DNA from: Glebionis coronaria
Taxonomy: Eukaryota; Streptophyta; Magnoliopsida; Asterales; Asteraceae
Direction of reading: 5' to 3'
NCBI GenBank assembly: GCA_025667525.1
Contig: CM046878.1
Coordinates: 577,448,868-577,512,867 of the forward strand
DNA: 64,000 nt
Made by a program: the position numbers and the translations under genes. Below the pieces are notes generated by a model, which worked only from the letters and a program-made list of their open reading frames with translations, was not told the DNA's origin and made no database searches. Position 1 is the stretch's first letter, and the number at the start of each line of letters is the position of its first letter. Of the stretch, positions 46,701-56,772 are shown in pieces.

Positions 46701-47754
46701 AAAAGTAACTTTAAAAACATAACTTAAAAAACTACATTGGTATTTCAAAAAAGTTAACTAAATTAAAGTGTTTTACGTAGTAAAAACACAAATATATAGC
46801 CAGTATGTTCCTAAGTTAAAATAAAGGTGAAAGTGGTAAACTTGTAAACTTTTTACACTTATTTGAAAATGAAACTATAAAACTAAAGTTGTAAAAGCTA
46901 TAAACTTTAAGGATCCAAAATGTTAATAAACAAAAATCATCATCTTCGTCATAAAAATCTAAACTTAATAGTCATTTTATCTTTGGATACAAGTTTCATT
47001 TTATCCTTGTCATTTTATCTTTAATGTTTACATATAATCTCCTCATCTCGCTATGGTAGGATGGATAATCGTTGTTGTTGAACTCTTAGAAAGCTAGGTA
47101 TCGTAACGCTTTTACGCGCGTTGCTCGGCATTGAGTTGCGTTACAACACCGCACCCGTCGAAAAACCAACGTCGTTGGCCTGGTGACACGCGTTGAGGGT
47201 AAGAAATGTAAAAAAACGGTTTTCAAACACCCCTTCTGGTATTTAATTTGACAGAAAGAAGAAAAAGATCGGGAAGAAGGAGCTGTTTTGGATGATGATT
47301 TTCTTTTTTCTTGTTTTTTGAAGGTTTTGCGTTGAAGAAGACGGTGGGAGGGTGCTATATGAAAAGACGAAAAGGGGTAGAGGTAGGATTGTATATGTTT
47401 GTATAGTTATAATTTGGGTTAATACATACATAGGTAACTAACGGTTCAAAAAAAGTGTGCCTAAAATAACAACGTTTCATTTTGTTCATTCAAGTTACTC
47501 AAGTAAACGGGTTGTATATGTTAGTTACTAACGATTCATGAACTTTAGGGTTAAGTTACTTTGTGAACTAGTAACCGGCTAATAACCCCTACCCTTGCCA
47601 CGTTGGATTTTCCACTGCTACATATCTTTTAAAAACCATTTTTTATTTTATTTTAAAACTTTGAGGTAAGTGGATTATATAACCAGTCAGTCGTTATCCA
47701 TTTGATCCCCATCTTCATCTTCAAATTCTTTCGTAACACAATCCACTTAACTCA

Positions 47755-48085
47755 AATCACACTCTTCCGATGAAGATCCTCAACCCGAAAACCCACTCTC
47801 CTCTTCCGATGAAGTTGCTCAACCCGAAAACCCACTCTCATCTTCACGCGCCACCTCTACCAGCACGTGGAGCGTCGTTGACTTAGTCATGTCGTTCTAT
47901 GCAACAAGAGTCTGGATTCAATTTTGGAGTATAAAAAGATACCATTTAATAAACATTCTTATGATTAACTTCAACATAAAAGATAGTTTAGTTGCCTAAG
48001 AAAACCGCTGCTCCTAAACATTCAACACCAAAGTCTTCGTCGAAAGGTGAAAAGGCTCCTAAGAAGGCTTCAATTAGATTTATGT
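47755..48085 (+). pseudogene. Captured gene fragment(s) in MULE, Ser/Asp- and Lys/Pro-rich
   Basis: One frame reads SSDEDPQPENPLSSSDEVAQ, then PENPLSSSRATSTST. Further on, PKKTAAPKHSTPKSSSKGEK, then APKKASIRFM and a stop. Acidic Ser-rich stretches followed by KK-AAP-type basic stretches occur at the N-termini of GeBP-type plant regulators, but low-complexity similarity is weak evidence. It has no start or conserved domain and is treated as a transduplicated fragment. Confidence 0.3.
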
Positions 48086-48559
48086 AGTTGTGGTGTTTGG
48101 GTTGATTTGTTAGTGAGTGTAGCAGTTTATGGTTTTTAATATTTGGTCTAATTGATTCAATGGAATGCAAATCGATTTGAATTGTCAGTATCTAAATTGA
48201 TTTTAATCATAAGGAGAGGTTTACAAGGCGATCAAACGGTGGAACTCTTTAATTCCTTCTAGGAATTGTCCAGTTAAAATTCATGGTTCTTTAACCCAGT
48301 GATATACCGTCACAGAAAAATGAACCCATCAGAAACAAATAAAGTATACAGGCAATGGATGAGGTTTTCATTGTTTTTGTTCATGCTACTTGAGAATGAT
48401 GAGTCTTTAAATTAGTGGCCGGTCCCCAGCTCCAGTTGGAGTCTGCACAAATTAAAAAAGATTAAAAGTTGTAAGCATGTTTGTCATATGGTGTATTTCT
48501 GCTTACAAATCAACCAAATAGCAATTGTCAAATTGATAAATGTTGTTGACTTTGTACAA

Positions 48560-48665
48560 GTGTATTCAGGTCGAGTAATGAACAATCAAAAGCATAGGAA
48601 CCTGTCTAGCGCAGCAGGTCCAACTAATGAACAATCAAAAGCATAGGAACCTGTCTAGCAGGCTG
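48560..48665. repeat. Direct duplication of ~35 bp inside MULE
   Basis: TAATGAACAATCAAAAGCAT, then AGGAACCTGTCTAGC occurs twice, 46 bases apart. Confidence 0.85.
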
Positions 48666-48890
48666 GCTACCAACAAAAGAAATCACAGTGACATGTAAAC
48701 CCATTATAATCACAAATAATCCATCTTCCCCCGGTCTCATCCGTGAAGCAGCTAATAACGCCGTTAAGACTTACCGGCGTCAATTGACGGGGTTATGAAA
48801 TCCATCACCATTCTAGAACCTTCTATAAATAGTAAGTCAGTAAGTGTACAGAATTACACTAGGTTTGATAGCCAGTTGAATTCTATATAG

Positions 48891-49064
48891 AATGATGTTA
48901 GGACTTATATAGATGATCCCGAGGATGATGAGTTTGAGAACTGGAAGTTAGGGTTTGTGTTAGGCAAAAAGCGAGGCGAGATTGCGGAGGTTTTGAAAAA
49001 CGATAGAGTCGGAGAGATTTATTGGGAGGTCGTTGGGGGTGGGGGAGGGGAGGTGGATGAGGTG
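48891..49064 (+). pseudogene. Captured exon in MULE, unknown family
   Basis: An open plus-strand frame reads TYIDDPEDDEFENWKLGFVL, then GKKRGEIAEVLKNDRVGEIY, then WEVVGG...EVDE. It ends exactly at GATGAG before a consensus GTGAGT donor (about 49062). A well-formed charged helix-rich peptide ending in a donor site inside an element without transposase is what an acquired host exon looks like. I do not recognise the family. Confidence 0.4.
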
Positions 49065-50118
49065 AGTACATGGTCTTGGTCAAATATGGTGGAGTAACAT
49101 TTGTTAATAAAAAAATCCACATTCACCGGTTAATGTAAGTCAAATAAAATGAGATAACTTAAATAGCCGGTTACGTTTACCTGAATAACTTGAATGAACA
49201 AAATGAAACGTTGTTACATTAGGCATAATTTTTTCGAAACGTGAATTACCTATGTATGTATTAACCCTTATAATTTTGTGCCTATTTATACATGCCATAT
49301 AAACCCAAAAGAAAATATAAGCCTAGAAAAAAGAAACTTAAAATCATTTATAATTATATAAGCCTAAAAGAAAATCTATTATGTGTAGTATGTTTTATAG
49401 TATATAATATTTTCAATTTATTTTTAATATAATATGTATTTTTAATTATAAATGAAATAGTTAGTTTGTTTAATGAATGAAATAATTATTGATTGGGGGT
49501 TTTATAAAAAGAAAAGTGGTGTTGTTTGGAATTATGATTAGAAGGGTTGTGTTATTTAAGTGTTATGTTTATGGGGCATTGATGTAGCTGTATTTTTTGG
49601 TTATGTTATGTTGTTTGAGTTATACTACACCTAGCTTTTTAAGAGCAGTTGGAACGGTCGAGTGATTCGGTGGCGCAAAGCATTTGCGCGAGATTTGGGA
49701 ACGGCGCAGGACTCCGTGACCTCGCGCCATGGGTGTGGCGCCATAGCCACCAGTCCACGCAATTCAATTTTTTGTTTTTATTTTTTTATTTTTTATTTTT
49801 TTTACTTGCAGCGACTGAGGGAGGAAGAAGAAGGAGGGATAGAGAGAGTGGGCGGTTTTCTTTGAAGGGAGGTGATAATTTTTTTTTGCCCCCAATATTT
49901 ATATAATTATAAGCCCATTATGTTTTTTTCTTTAAGATACATATATATTTTTAAGTATTTTCTTAAATTTTTGTTATTTTTTTAAATATTTTTGAGTGTA
50001 AATTTTATTTTTAATTATCGTTTTTAATTCAGAAATATAATATGTATTTAATTTAAAAATAAAAAATAAAAAAACCCAATGGCTGGCACATCACTCCTCC
50101 TGAAAACTGGTGTCATGC

Positions 50119-50617
50119 TGTAGAAAAACATGATCAGAATAACCTCAAACATCAAAACCTTTTATTTATCAAAGATTCAAAAGTCAAAATAAGATAAAAG
50201 AAAGAAGTTACCAGTGCTAATCACGTGTAACTCTATTATCTATTTGATAATAGTTTTACAATCAAAGCATAAACAAAATGAGATCAAACTAGGGTTTACA
50301 AGATCAAGGTGAATGAGAGAGAGAGAGCAATGTGTGTAAATCACACACAGTTTACATGATAAGCGATACAAACAATGAGACGCTCCTCTCCCTATATAAA
50401 ACCCTAAAAGGCTTAACAGCCGTTGGGTTATAAACAAAGTGGGCTTGGTTGGGGTTGAGCCCATCATAACTTCAACTATAGCTTCTTCACGTCTTTGGTC
50501 CTTCAAGTCCAAGATGTCCAACCTTCCAAATCCTTTTGACTAACTGAAAGTTTAAAACAAGGCAAGATAAGTCCTTACCGTTATAAAAGGTTATCAGGTT
50601 AGGTCATAAATTTAACA
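50119..50617 (-). repeat. 3' LTR of copia element
   Basis: 499 bp. Contains CTCTCCCTATATAAAACCC (as written on plus), an LTR segment also present in the partner LTR. Confidence 0.95.
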
Positions 50618-50624
50618 TCCCCCC

Positions 50625-51287
50625 TTAATCTGATAACCCATATAGGTTAATCATACCAAGTTTTGTGACAAACTTGTTATGCAAATCTGTTTCTAACCCT
50701 TTTGTAAGGATGTCTGCAATTTGATTTGCAGAATCCACCTTTTCAGTTTTAACAACACCACTCAAGATTTTTTCTCTCACAAAATGAAGATCAATTTCTA
50801 AGTGTTTTGTTCTCTCATGAAACACAGGGTTGGCTGCTATCTTGATAGCAGAATTGCTATCACAGTGAAGTGTGACTGGGAGCAAGTTATCACATTGCAA
50901 GTCATTTAAGACTTTGAGCACCCAGATCACTTCACTGGTTACTGAGGCAAGAGCTCTATACTCTGCCTCAGTAGAAGATTTAGAGAGAGTGTTTTGCTTT
51001 TTGCTTTTCCAGGAAACTAAGTTTCCATTAATAAACACACAATACCCAGTCACAGACCTTCTAGTGACAACACATTTAGCCCAGTCAGCATCTGAATAAG
51101 CATCAAGAATCATACCTGAGTTCCTTGTGAAATGAATACCCAAACCTGGAGAGCTTTTGAGGTATCTTAAAACCTTAAAAGCAATTTTAAGATGAGAGTT
51201 CAAAGGACAATGCATGAATTGACTCAAACAATGCACAACATAAGAAATATCAGGCCTGGTGTTAGTAAGATAAATGAGCTTACCCAT
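50625..51287 (-). pseudogene. Copia RNase H domain and C-terminus
   Basis: Reads GKLIYLTNTRPDISYVVHCL, then YSDADWAKCVVTRRSVTGYC, then KKQNTLSKSSTEAEYRALAS and ends with ADILTKGL. These are the DADW, SVTGY and SSTEAEYRA signatures of the copia RNase H. This segment is open over 220 codons, but a frame change near 51375 disconnects it from the reverse transcriptase. Confidence 0.9.
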
Positions 51288-51418
51288 AAGCTTTTGATAG
51301 TCAACAATGTTGTCAAGAAGGGGGTCCTCGCTAGTGGGCTGATTAGTGATGACAAGTTTAGAGGGTAAAGGAGTTTAGCAGGTTTACAAGCAAGCATACC
51401 ATACTCAGATAACAAGTC

Positions 51419-52177
51419 TTACACATACTTTCTTTGGTTTAAGCAAACACCATTCTTAGTGTCAACAACTTCAATTCCCAAAAAATACTTGAGCTTACCC
51501 AAGTCTTTGATCATAAACTTGGTTCTTAAAAAGTTCTTAAACTTTTCAATTTCAGCAATGTTTTTCCCAATTATGATAATATCATCAACATACACAAGTA
51601 ACACAAGAAATAAATTACCATGAGACTTAGTGTATAAAGAATAATCAGACTTGCTTTGAATGAAGCCATTTTCACTAAGAACAGAAGTAAGTTTGGTATT
51701 CCACTGCCTAGGAGCCTGTTTAAGCCCATACAAAGATTTTTTGAGTTTGCAAACCAAGTTATCACCCCCAGGAAGATATCCTTGGGGTGGTTTCATGTAA
51801 ACAGTTTCATCAAGATCACCATAAAGAAAGGCATTATTAACATCAAGTTGGAAAATAGGCCAAGATTGTATGATAGCAAGATTAATCAAACACCAAATAG
51901 TAACCATTTTAACAACAGGGGCAAAGGTTTCATCATAGTCAATGCCCTCCTTTTGTCCAAAACCTTGGGCAACCACTCTAGCCTTATATCTTTCAACCTC
52001 ACCACTAGACTTAAACTTTAACTTCCAAATCCACTTACAACCTAAGGCTTTCCTACCTTTAGGGAGTTCAACAATGTCCCAAGTATCATTTTCAAGTAAA
52101 GCAGCAAGTTCAGTATTCATAGCATCAAGCCAGTGATGATTTTGAGATGCTTCAAAAAAACTTTTTGGTTCACTCAT
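51419..52177 (-). pseudogene. Copia reverse transcriptase domain
   Basis: Contains NTWDIVELPKGRKALGCKWI, then ARVVAQGFGQKEGIDYDETF, then DVNNAFLYGDLDE, then YGLKQAPRQW and the catalytic YVDD in LLVYVDDIIIIG. It ends at an in-frame TAA (about 51421) within the conserved QRKYVxDLL region. The catalytic Asp residues are present, so loss of function comes from stops and frame changes around the domain. Confidence 0.9.
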
Positions 52178-52264
52178 TTTGTTAAGCTGAGTGACAAAGC
52201 AGAAATTTTCTTTATCAAGTTTAGAGTATCCAACAAATTTTTCAAGTCCATACTTGACTTTAGA

Positions 52265-52762
52265 TTAAACAACAAAATCATTATAATTCTTGGAAAAAAC
52301 AGAAGGTCTTGAGGACCTTCTCAAACCTTGACCTCCTTGAACATTGGTTATAGAGTCATTCCCATGGTTTCCCTCCATGTTTTGGACATGAGGAGAAGGA
52401 ATGGGATGAATATCTAAATTTCCCTCAGAGTTTGCACTTTCATCAAGTGTGGCAGCCTCTTCCCTATTCAAGCTGGCATCACTGGTATCATTGCCTAAGG
52501 CAATGTATCCAGTGTCACCTAGACTTGGAGGTGGGCTGCTAGCACTTGGTGACAAATTGTCACCATTATGTTTAGCTACTCTCTCTTCATCATTGGGAAG
52601 TTCAGGGTTATCAAAGTCAAAAAAATTCAACAGATTTAGGTCTTGAGAAACATTTTCTTTATTAAAATTATTTTTATTGAAATTAAAAGAAGAATCTTTA
52701 AAAGGAAATATGGTTTCAAAAAACTTAACATCTCTAGAGACAAAAAAACTGATGCCTATCAA
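52265..52762 (-). pseudogene. Copia integrase C-terminal/linker region
   Basis: Starts in a different frame from the integrase core (frame change near 52750, at SRDVKF) and runs through a variable linker to GLRRSSRPSVF, the usual RRSxRxxxxP boundary before reverse transcriptase. It ends at an in-frame TAA (about 52267); the same frame resumes with the reverse transcriptase. Confidence 0.8.
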
Positions 52763-53369
52763 GACTGTAAATCCTATATCCTTTCTGAGAACTAGAATAA
52801 CCCATCATAACACATTTTGCAGATCTGCTGGAAAACTTATCTGAACTATTAAGAATAGTAGCAAAACACAGACATCCAAACATTCTAATGTGAGAGAGCC
52901 TAGGACAAGTATTGTAAATCATTTCAAAAGGGGTTTTTCCATTTAGCACAGAAGAGGGCAATCTGTTGATGAGATAAGTAGCAGTTAGAACACATTCAAT
53001 CCAAAATTTAAGAGGAATCCCCCCCTGAAACATAAGGCATCTAGCAACATTCAACAGATGTCTATGTTTTCTTTCAGCAATTCCATTTTGTTGTGGTGTG
53101 TAAGCACAAGAGGTTTGGTGTATGATGCCATTGTTTTCACAAAAAACTTTGAAGTTTTGATTAACAAATTCAGTTCCATTATCACTTCTGAATGTTTTTA
53201 CATTACCTTTAAATTGATTTTTAATCAAATTGTAAAAGTTTTGAATGTTGGAAAACACTTCATCTTTGGTTTTTATAAGAAACAACCAAACAGCCCTAGT
53301 ATAGTCATCCACAACAGTCAAGAAATATTTATGGCCAGAGTGACTAGTAACCCTATAAGGACCCCACAA
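52734..53369 (-). pseudogene. Copia integrase core
   Basis: Contains the catalytic triad in context: VVDDYTRAVW, RSDNGTEF and PQQNGIAERKH, followed by ATYLINRLPS and GKTPFEMIY. It is open for about 210 codons but separated by frame changes from protease upstream (near 53465, at a run of T) and the linker downstream. Confidence 0.9.
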
Positions 53370-53413
53370 GTCAAGATGAACAATATCACCAAGTTTTTTG
53401 GTTCTATGATCAC

Positions 53414-54178
53414 TTAAAGGAAAAGGATTTCTGGTTTGTTTAGCTCTTTGACAAACTTCACAAAAAAGGTTTTCTCATCTTTATCAATTTTTAAGGACTG
53501 TTTAAGCACATTAAGGGCAGGGTCAGCAGGGTGCCCAAGTCTACAATGCCAATCATAATGAGACAGAGAGCAGGTAACAAGCTTGTTTTGATTTTTACAA
53601 TTAATACCTTCAGTATCTAAATAGTATAAACCACCACATTGTTTACCAATCCCCATCATCTTTTTCAGATTCAAATCCTGGTTAACAAAGAAGCACTTGG
53701 TTTCATCAAACACAACAAAAATCCTATTATCTTTAGCAAGCTTATGCACAGAAATCAAGGTAACACAATACTTAGGGATAACCAACACATCAACAAGAAT
53801 CAGACCATTTGGAAGTTTAAGGTTACCAATTTTAGTTATAATAGCCTCAGTACCATTTAGGTGAGCAACTTTGATTTTAAGGTGAGATATATCAAACACA
53901 TTATCAAGTTCCCTATCACTATCAGGCATGTGTTGGTTAGCCCCAGAGTCAATAACCTTCCCCTTGTAGGTCATCCCAAGTTTAGAACTGGTATTAGAAC
54001 AATAGAACTTATCAAAATTTTCATTAAAAACCTTGCTAGAGTTAAAAACAGTACCTGCCATATTGGCTTGTACATTCTTTCCAGTTCCACCATTATCTTT
54101 AAAAAGAGAGAGAAGAGTAGCCATTTGTTCATCAGAAAAACCAGTAGCACTATTAGAACCAACAGAGTTATTAGCCAC
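53414..54178 (-). pseudogene. Copia protease and GAG-pre-integrase region
   Basis: The aspartic protease signature appears as VIDSGANQHM, and the pre-integrase zinc-binding start as DWHCRLGHPADPALNVL. The last residues are out of frame: the expected CEVCQRAKQ-like finger is garbled after a T-run near 53465. Confidence 0.85.
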
Positions 54179-54196
54179 ATTTTTCCCTTTGAAATT

Positions 54197-54541
54197 TTAA
54201 TTTCCTCTTTTTTTGTGAACAAAATCACTGGGGTACCTAATAATTTTAAAACACCTATCAATGGTGTGACCATTGTACCCACAGTTCTCACAAACCAATT
54301 CAGCATTAGAGGTGAAGTTAGGTCTCACAACATTCTGATTATTAGGTCTAAAACCAGTATTACCATTGTTAGGTCTAAAGTTCCCTTGATTACCATTTTG
54401 ATTAAAGTTGTTGGTTATAGGTCTCAAGATATTAGCATTAGGGTTCTGATTTCTCTGAACATTGTTTCTGGTGGGCCCATTAGACAAGAAAGCAGTGGTC
54501 TGAGCCCTTTGAGAGTGACCAGAACCACTGCTTGAAGCCAT
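54197..54541 (-). pseudogene. Copia gag C-terminus with zinc knuckle
   Basis: An Asn-rich stretch followed by CENCGYNGHTIDRC, a CCHC nucleocapsid knuckle. It shares the frame of the upstream gag and downstream protease pieces but is bounded by TAA stops on both sides. Confidence 0.85.
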
Positions 54542-54550
54542 TCTGTGAGA

Positions 54551-55243
54551 TTACTCAGCAGAGATGATGGCATAAGCCCCCTTAACATCAGGAAGGCTTT
54601 CTCTAGACAATATAGAACTCCTAATACTCATATAATAATAATCCAACCCCATTAAAAACTGCATAAGTTTCAATAGCTGATTATGTTTTTTAAACTCACT
54701 AGAAGCAGAACAAACACAAGCAGGCAACTCAATCATAGCATCATATTGTTTCCAGAGAGCATTCAATTTGTGATAATAATCAGACAAGTTACAACCATTT
54801 TGTTTCAAAATATTTATCTTATGATGCAAATTAAACATGACAGAACCATCAACCTTATGATATGTTTCTTTTAGCTCTTTCCAAACATGTTTGGCCTTTT
54901 TTGAAAAAATTTGTCCAAGGAAAAGTTCCTCAGAAATAGAGTTAAGAATCCAACCCAACACAACAACATTGACCCTGTCCCATTGCCTTGCCAAAACTTC
55001 ATCAGTTACAGACCTTTTACAAGTACCATCAATAAAACCAATTTTATTTTTCCCTTCCAAAGCAAGTAACATGGCATTAGCCCAAACTTGATAGTTTTCA
55101 GTTCCTTTAAGTTTTACAGTGACAACAGTTAAAACAGCAGAGTCATTAGGGTGCAAGTGCAATGGGTCACTCAAGTCAAGCTTACTAATAAGTGTAACTG
55201 GGTCAGTTACACTTATAACATCATCATCACCATGTTCAAACAT
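54551..55243 (-). pseudogene. Copia gag (UBN2/retrotran_gag) region
   Basis: Starts MFEHGDDDVISVTDPV, then LHLHPNDSAVLTVVTVKLKG, TENYQVWANAMLLALEGKNK and later LWKQYDAM and FLMGLDYYYMSIRS. These are typical of the N-terminal gag of plant copia elements. It ends at an in-frame TAA just before the zinc-knuckle part. Confidence 0.85.
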
Positions 55244-55956
55244 GGTGAAGGGTCAAGGGGTCAAAAAGAACTCACAATACTGCCAACTAAGTTCCCAGGA
55301 ATCCAAAACCACTCAAGGGTGGTAGGTCAAGGGCAAGCAGCAAGTGAGGATCCAAATAAAGGGTATGAAGAAACAAAAAAGACAAACTACCAAACCCCCA
55401 AATAACAAGCAATAATAAATAAACAGATGAAAGCAAATAGCAGTCAAAGAGAGGGAAGCAGAGGTGTTACAGTGCAATAAACCAAAGCACAATCGAACTG
55501 CCACTCTTAGATTCACTTAGTCTAAGAAGTGACAGAACCTCCAAGTCACAATCCCCAAAAAATTTCTTCAAGGAAATATTTGGGGAAAATGAAAGAACCA
55601 GCGAAACAACAAGTAACCAGAGAGAATCACCACCAATCGAACAAGCCACCAATAAAGATGAAACCCTAATTTTTTTTTTTTGAAAAAAATTAAGGAAAAT
55701 CACTTTAATCAATGGACAATACCACCAATCAACCCAATCGATAATAATAATGAATAAGAGAGTAGATCTCAGAAACCATAATTTTTTCTCAAAAAAATTG
55801 AAGCTTCAAAACTTTGATTCAACCAGTAATATTAACAGATCTAGCTATTTCAATAGCAGATCTTATCAAAAAAGTATGAATAACCAAAAACCCCCAATTT
55901 TAAACAAACCCTAAAAAAAAATTTCATCAAAAATTAGTAACCAGACTCTGATACCA
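55244..55956 (-). other. Copia 5' untranslated leader and primer site
   Basis: About 700 bases between the primer site (55943-55956) and the gag start, without recognised coding. The minus-strand sequence next to the LTR is TGGTATCAGAGTC. Confidence 0.7.
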
Positions 55957-56454
55957 TGTAGAAAACATGATCATAATAACCTCAAACATCAAAACCTTTT
56001 ATTTATCAAAGATTCAAAAGACAAAATAAGATAAAAGAAAGAAGTTACTAGTGCTAATCACGTGTAACTCTATTATCTATTTGATAATAGTTTTACAATC
56101 AAAGCATAAACAAAATGAGATCAAACTAGGGTTTACAAGATCAAAGTGAATGAGAGAGAGAGAGCACTGTGTGTAAATCACACACAGTTTACATGATAAG
56201 CGATACAAACAATGAGACGCTCCTCTCCCTATATAAAACCCTAAAAGGCTTAATAGCCGTTGGGTTATAAACAAAGTGGGCTTGGTTGGGCTTGAGCCCA
56301 TCATAACTTCAACTATAGCTTCTTCACGTCTTTGGTCCTTCAAGTCCAAGATGTCCAACCATCCAAATCCTTTTGACTAACTGAAAGTTTAAAACAAGGC
56401 AAGATAAGTCCTTACCGTTATAAAAGGTTATCAGATTAGGTCATAAATTTAACA
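55957..56454 (-). repeat. 5' LTR of copia element
   Basis: 498 bp, about 98% identical to the left LTR by eye. Confidence 0.95.
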
Positions 56455-56540
56455 CATGCTCGTGCCAAAGCCTACTTTGCTGACGTGACAGTACTTTTTG
56501 CGAACGACACCACCCAATGGCACGACTCCCAGTGCTCTAA

Positions 56541-56772
56541 TGCGTCTAAGACACACATGTTAGTATGTTACCATAAAACTTGCTAGTGTATATTAAATTT
56601 AAGGTTGAGAAAAGCCATACATGGAGACGAAGATTAAACTCTCACTATAATTAAAAAATAGGGTACTTGTACATCCACGTAATTTTAAAGGAAGCTTGCA
56701 CTCTTTTACACGCACTTTACAAATACTACCATTTATTCAATAGTACAATGTAGACTGCTTTCATGGACAATA
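56541..56772. other. Remainder of spacer 3' of P450 copy B
   Basis: Continues the spacer sequence of copy A (TTAGTATGTTACCATAAAAC) after the transposon nest. It contains about 70 extra bases relative to A near 56630-56720, and lacks a segment of about 75 bases that A has at 24285-24360. Confidence 0.7.

Larger units (their letters stand above)
45967..47088. other. Spacer beyond CACTA copy B (paralogue of 22863-24120)
   Basis: Not coding. It matches the spacer 3' of P450 copy A, including the foldback element and SINE-like segment, then breaks at 47088 where a transposon nest begins. It resumes at 56541 with TGCGTCTAAGACACACATG. Confidence 0.75.
47416..49267. mobile_element. MULE with >100-bp TIRs and 9-bp TSD, Pack-MULE candidate
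   Basis: Both ends start GGGTTAATACATACATAGGT. The arms match for more than 100 bases (both contain TAACAACGTTTCATTTTG, then TTCATTCAAGTTA). A perfect 9-bp duplication TTATAATTT lies at 47407-47415 and 49268-49276. Long TIRs and a 9-bp duplication define Mutator-like elements. No transposase is inside. Instead there are exon-like pieces that look captured from host genes. Confidence 0.85.
47089..49638. mobile_element. 2.5-kb TIR element with TTA duplication, host of a MULE
   Basis: Ends GAAAGCTAGGT and (complement of the right end) AAAGCTAGGTG, with TTA before 47089 and after 49638, in a site that is empty in copy A (CTCTTAATGCG). A 3-bp TTA duplication suggests PIF/Harbinger. Most of its length is a nested MULE (47416-49267). 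GC-rich flanks such as TTTTACGCGCGTTGC near the left end contrast with the AT-rich surroundings. Confidence 0.5.
50119..56454 (-). mobile_element. Ty1/copia LTR retrotransposon, full length, coding broken
   Basis: LTRs at 50119-50617 and 55957-56454, TG...CA, with a perfect CATGC duplication (50114-50118 and 56455-56459). The primer site beside the right LTR reads (minus) TGGTATCAGAGTC, initiator tRNA-Met type. The polypurine tract AAGGGGGGA lies beside the left LTR. Order gag, protease, integrase, reverse transcriptase, RNase H is the copia order. I count about nine substitutions and one indel between LTRs, so insertion is recent, yet the coding has several in-frame stops and at least three frame changes. 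Confidence 0.95.
49643..56537. mobile_element. Harbinger-like MITE split by a copia insertion
   Basis: Left end GAGCAGTTGGAACGG, right end (complement) GAGCACTGGGAGTCG, flanked by TAA at 49640-49642 and 56538-56540. Without the nested retrotransposon (50119-56454 plus one target repeat) the element is about 550 bp. Ends and 3-bp duplication fit PIF/Harbinger. Local GC-rich stretches (49650-49760) have no coding meaning that I recognise. Confidence 0.55.

Noticed and set aside
49649..49906. Plus-strand open frames in the GC-rich part of the Harbinger-like element
   Set aside because: They fall at the end of a non-coding MITE and have no recognisable domain.
53861..54535. Plus-strand 224-codon open frame inside the copia element
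   Set aside because: It lies antisense to gag/protease, which show clear motifs on the minus strand; it is a shadow.
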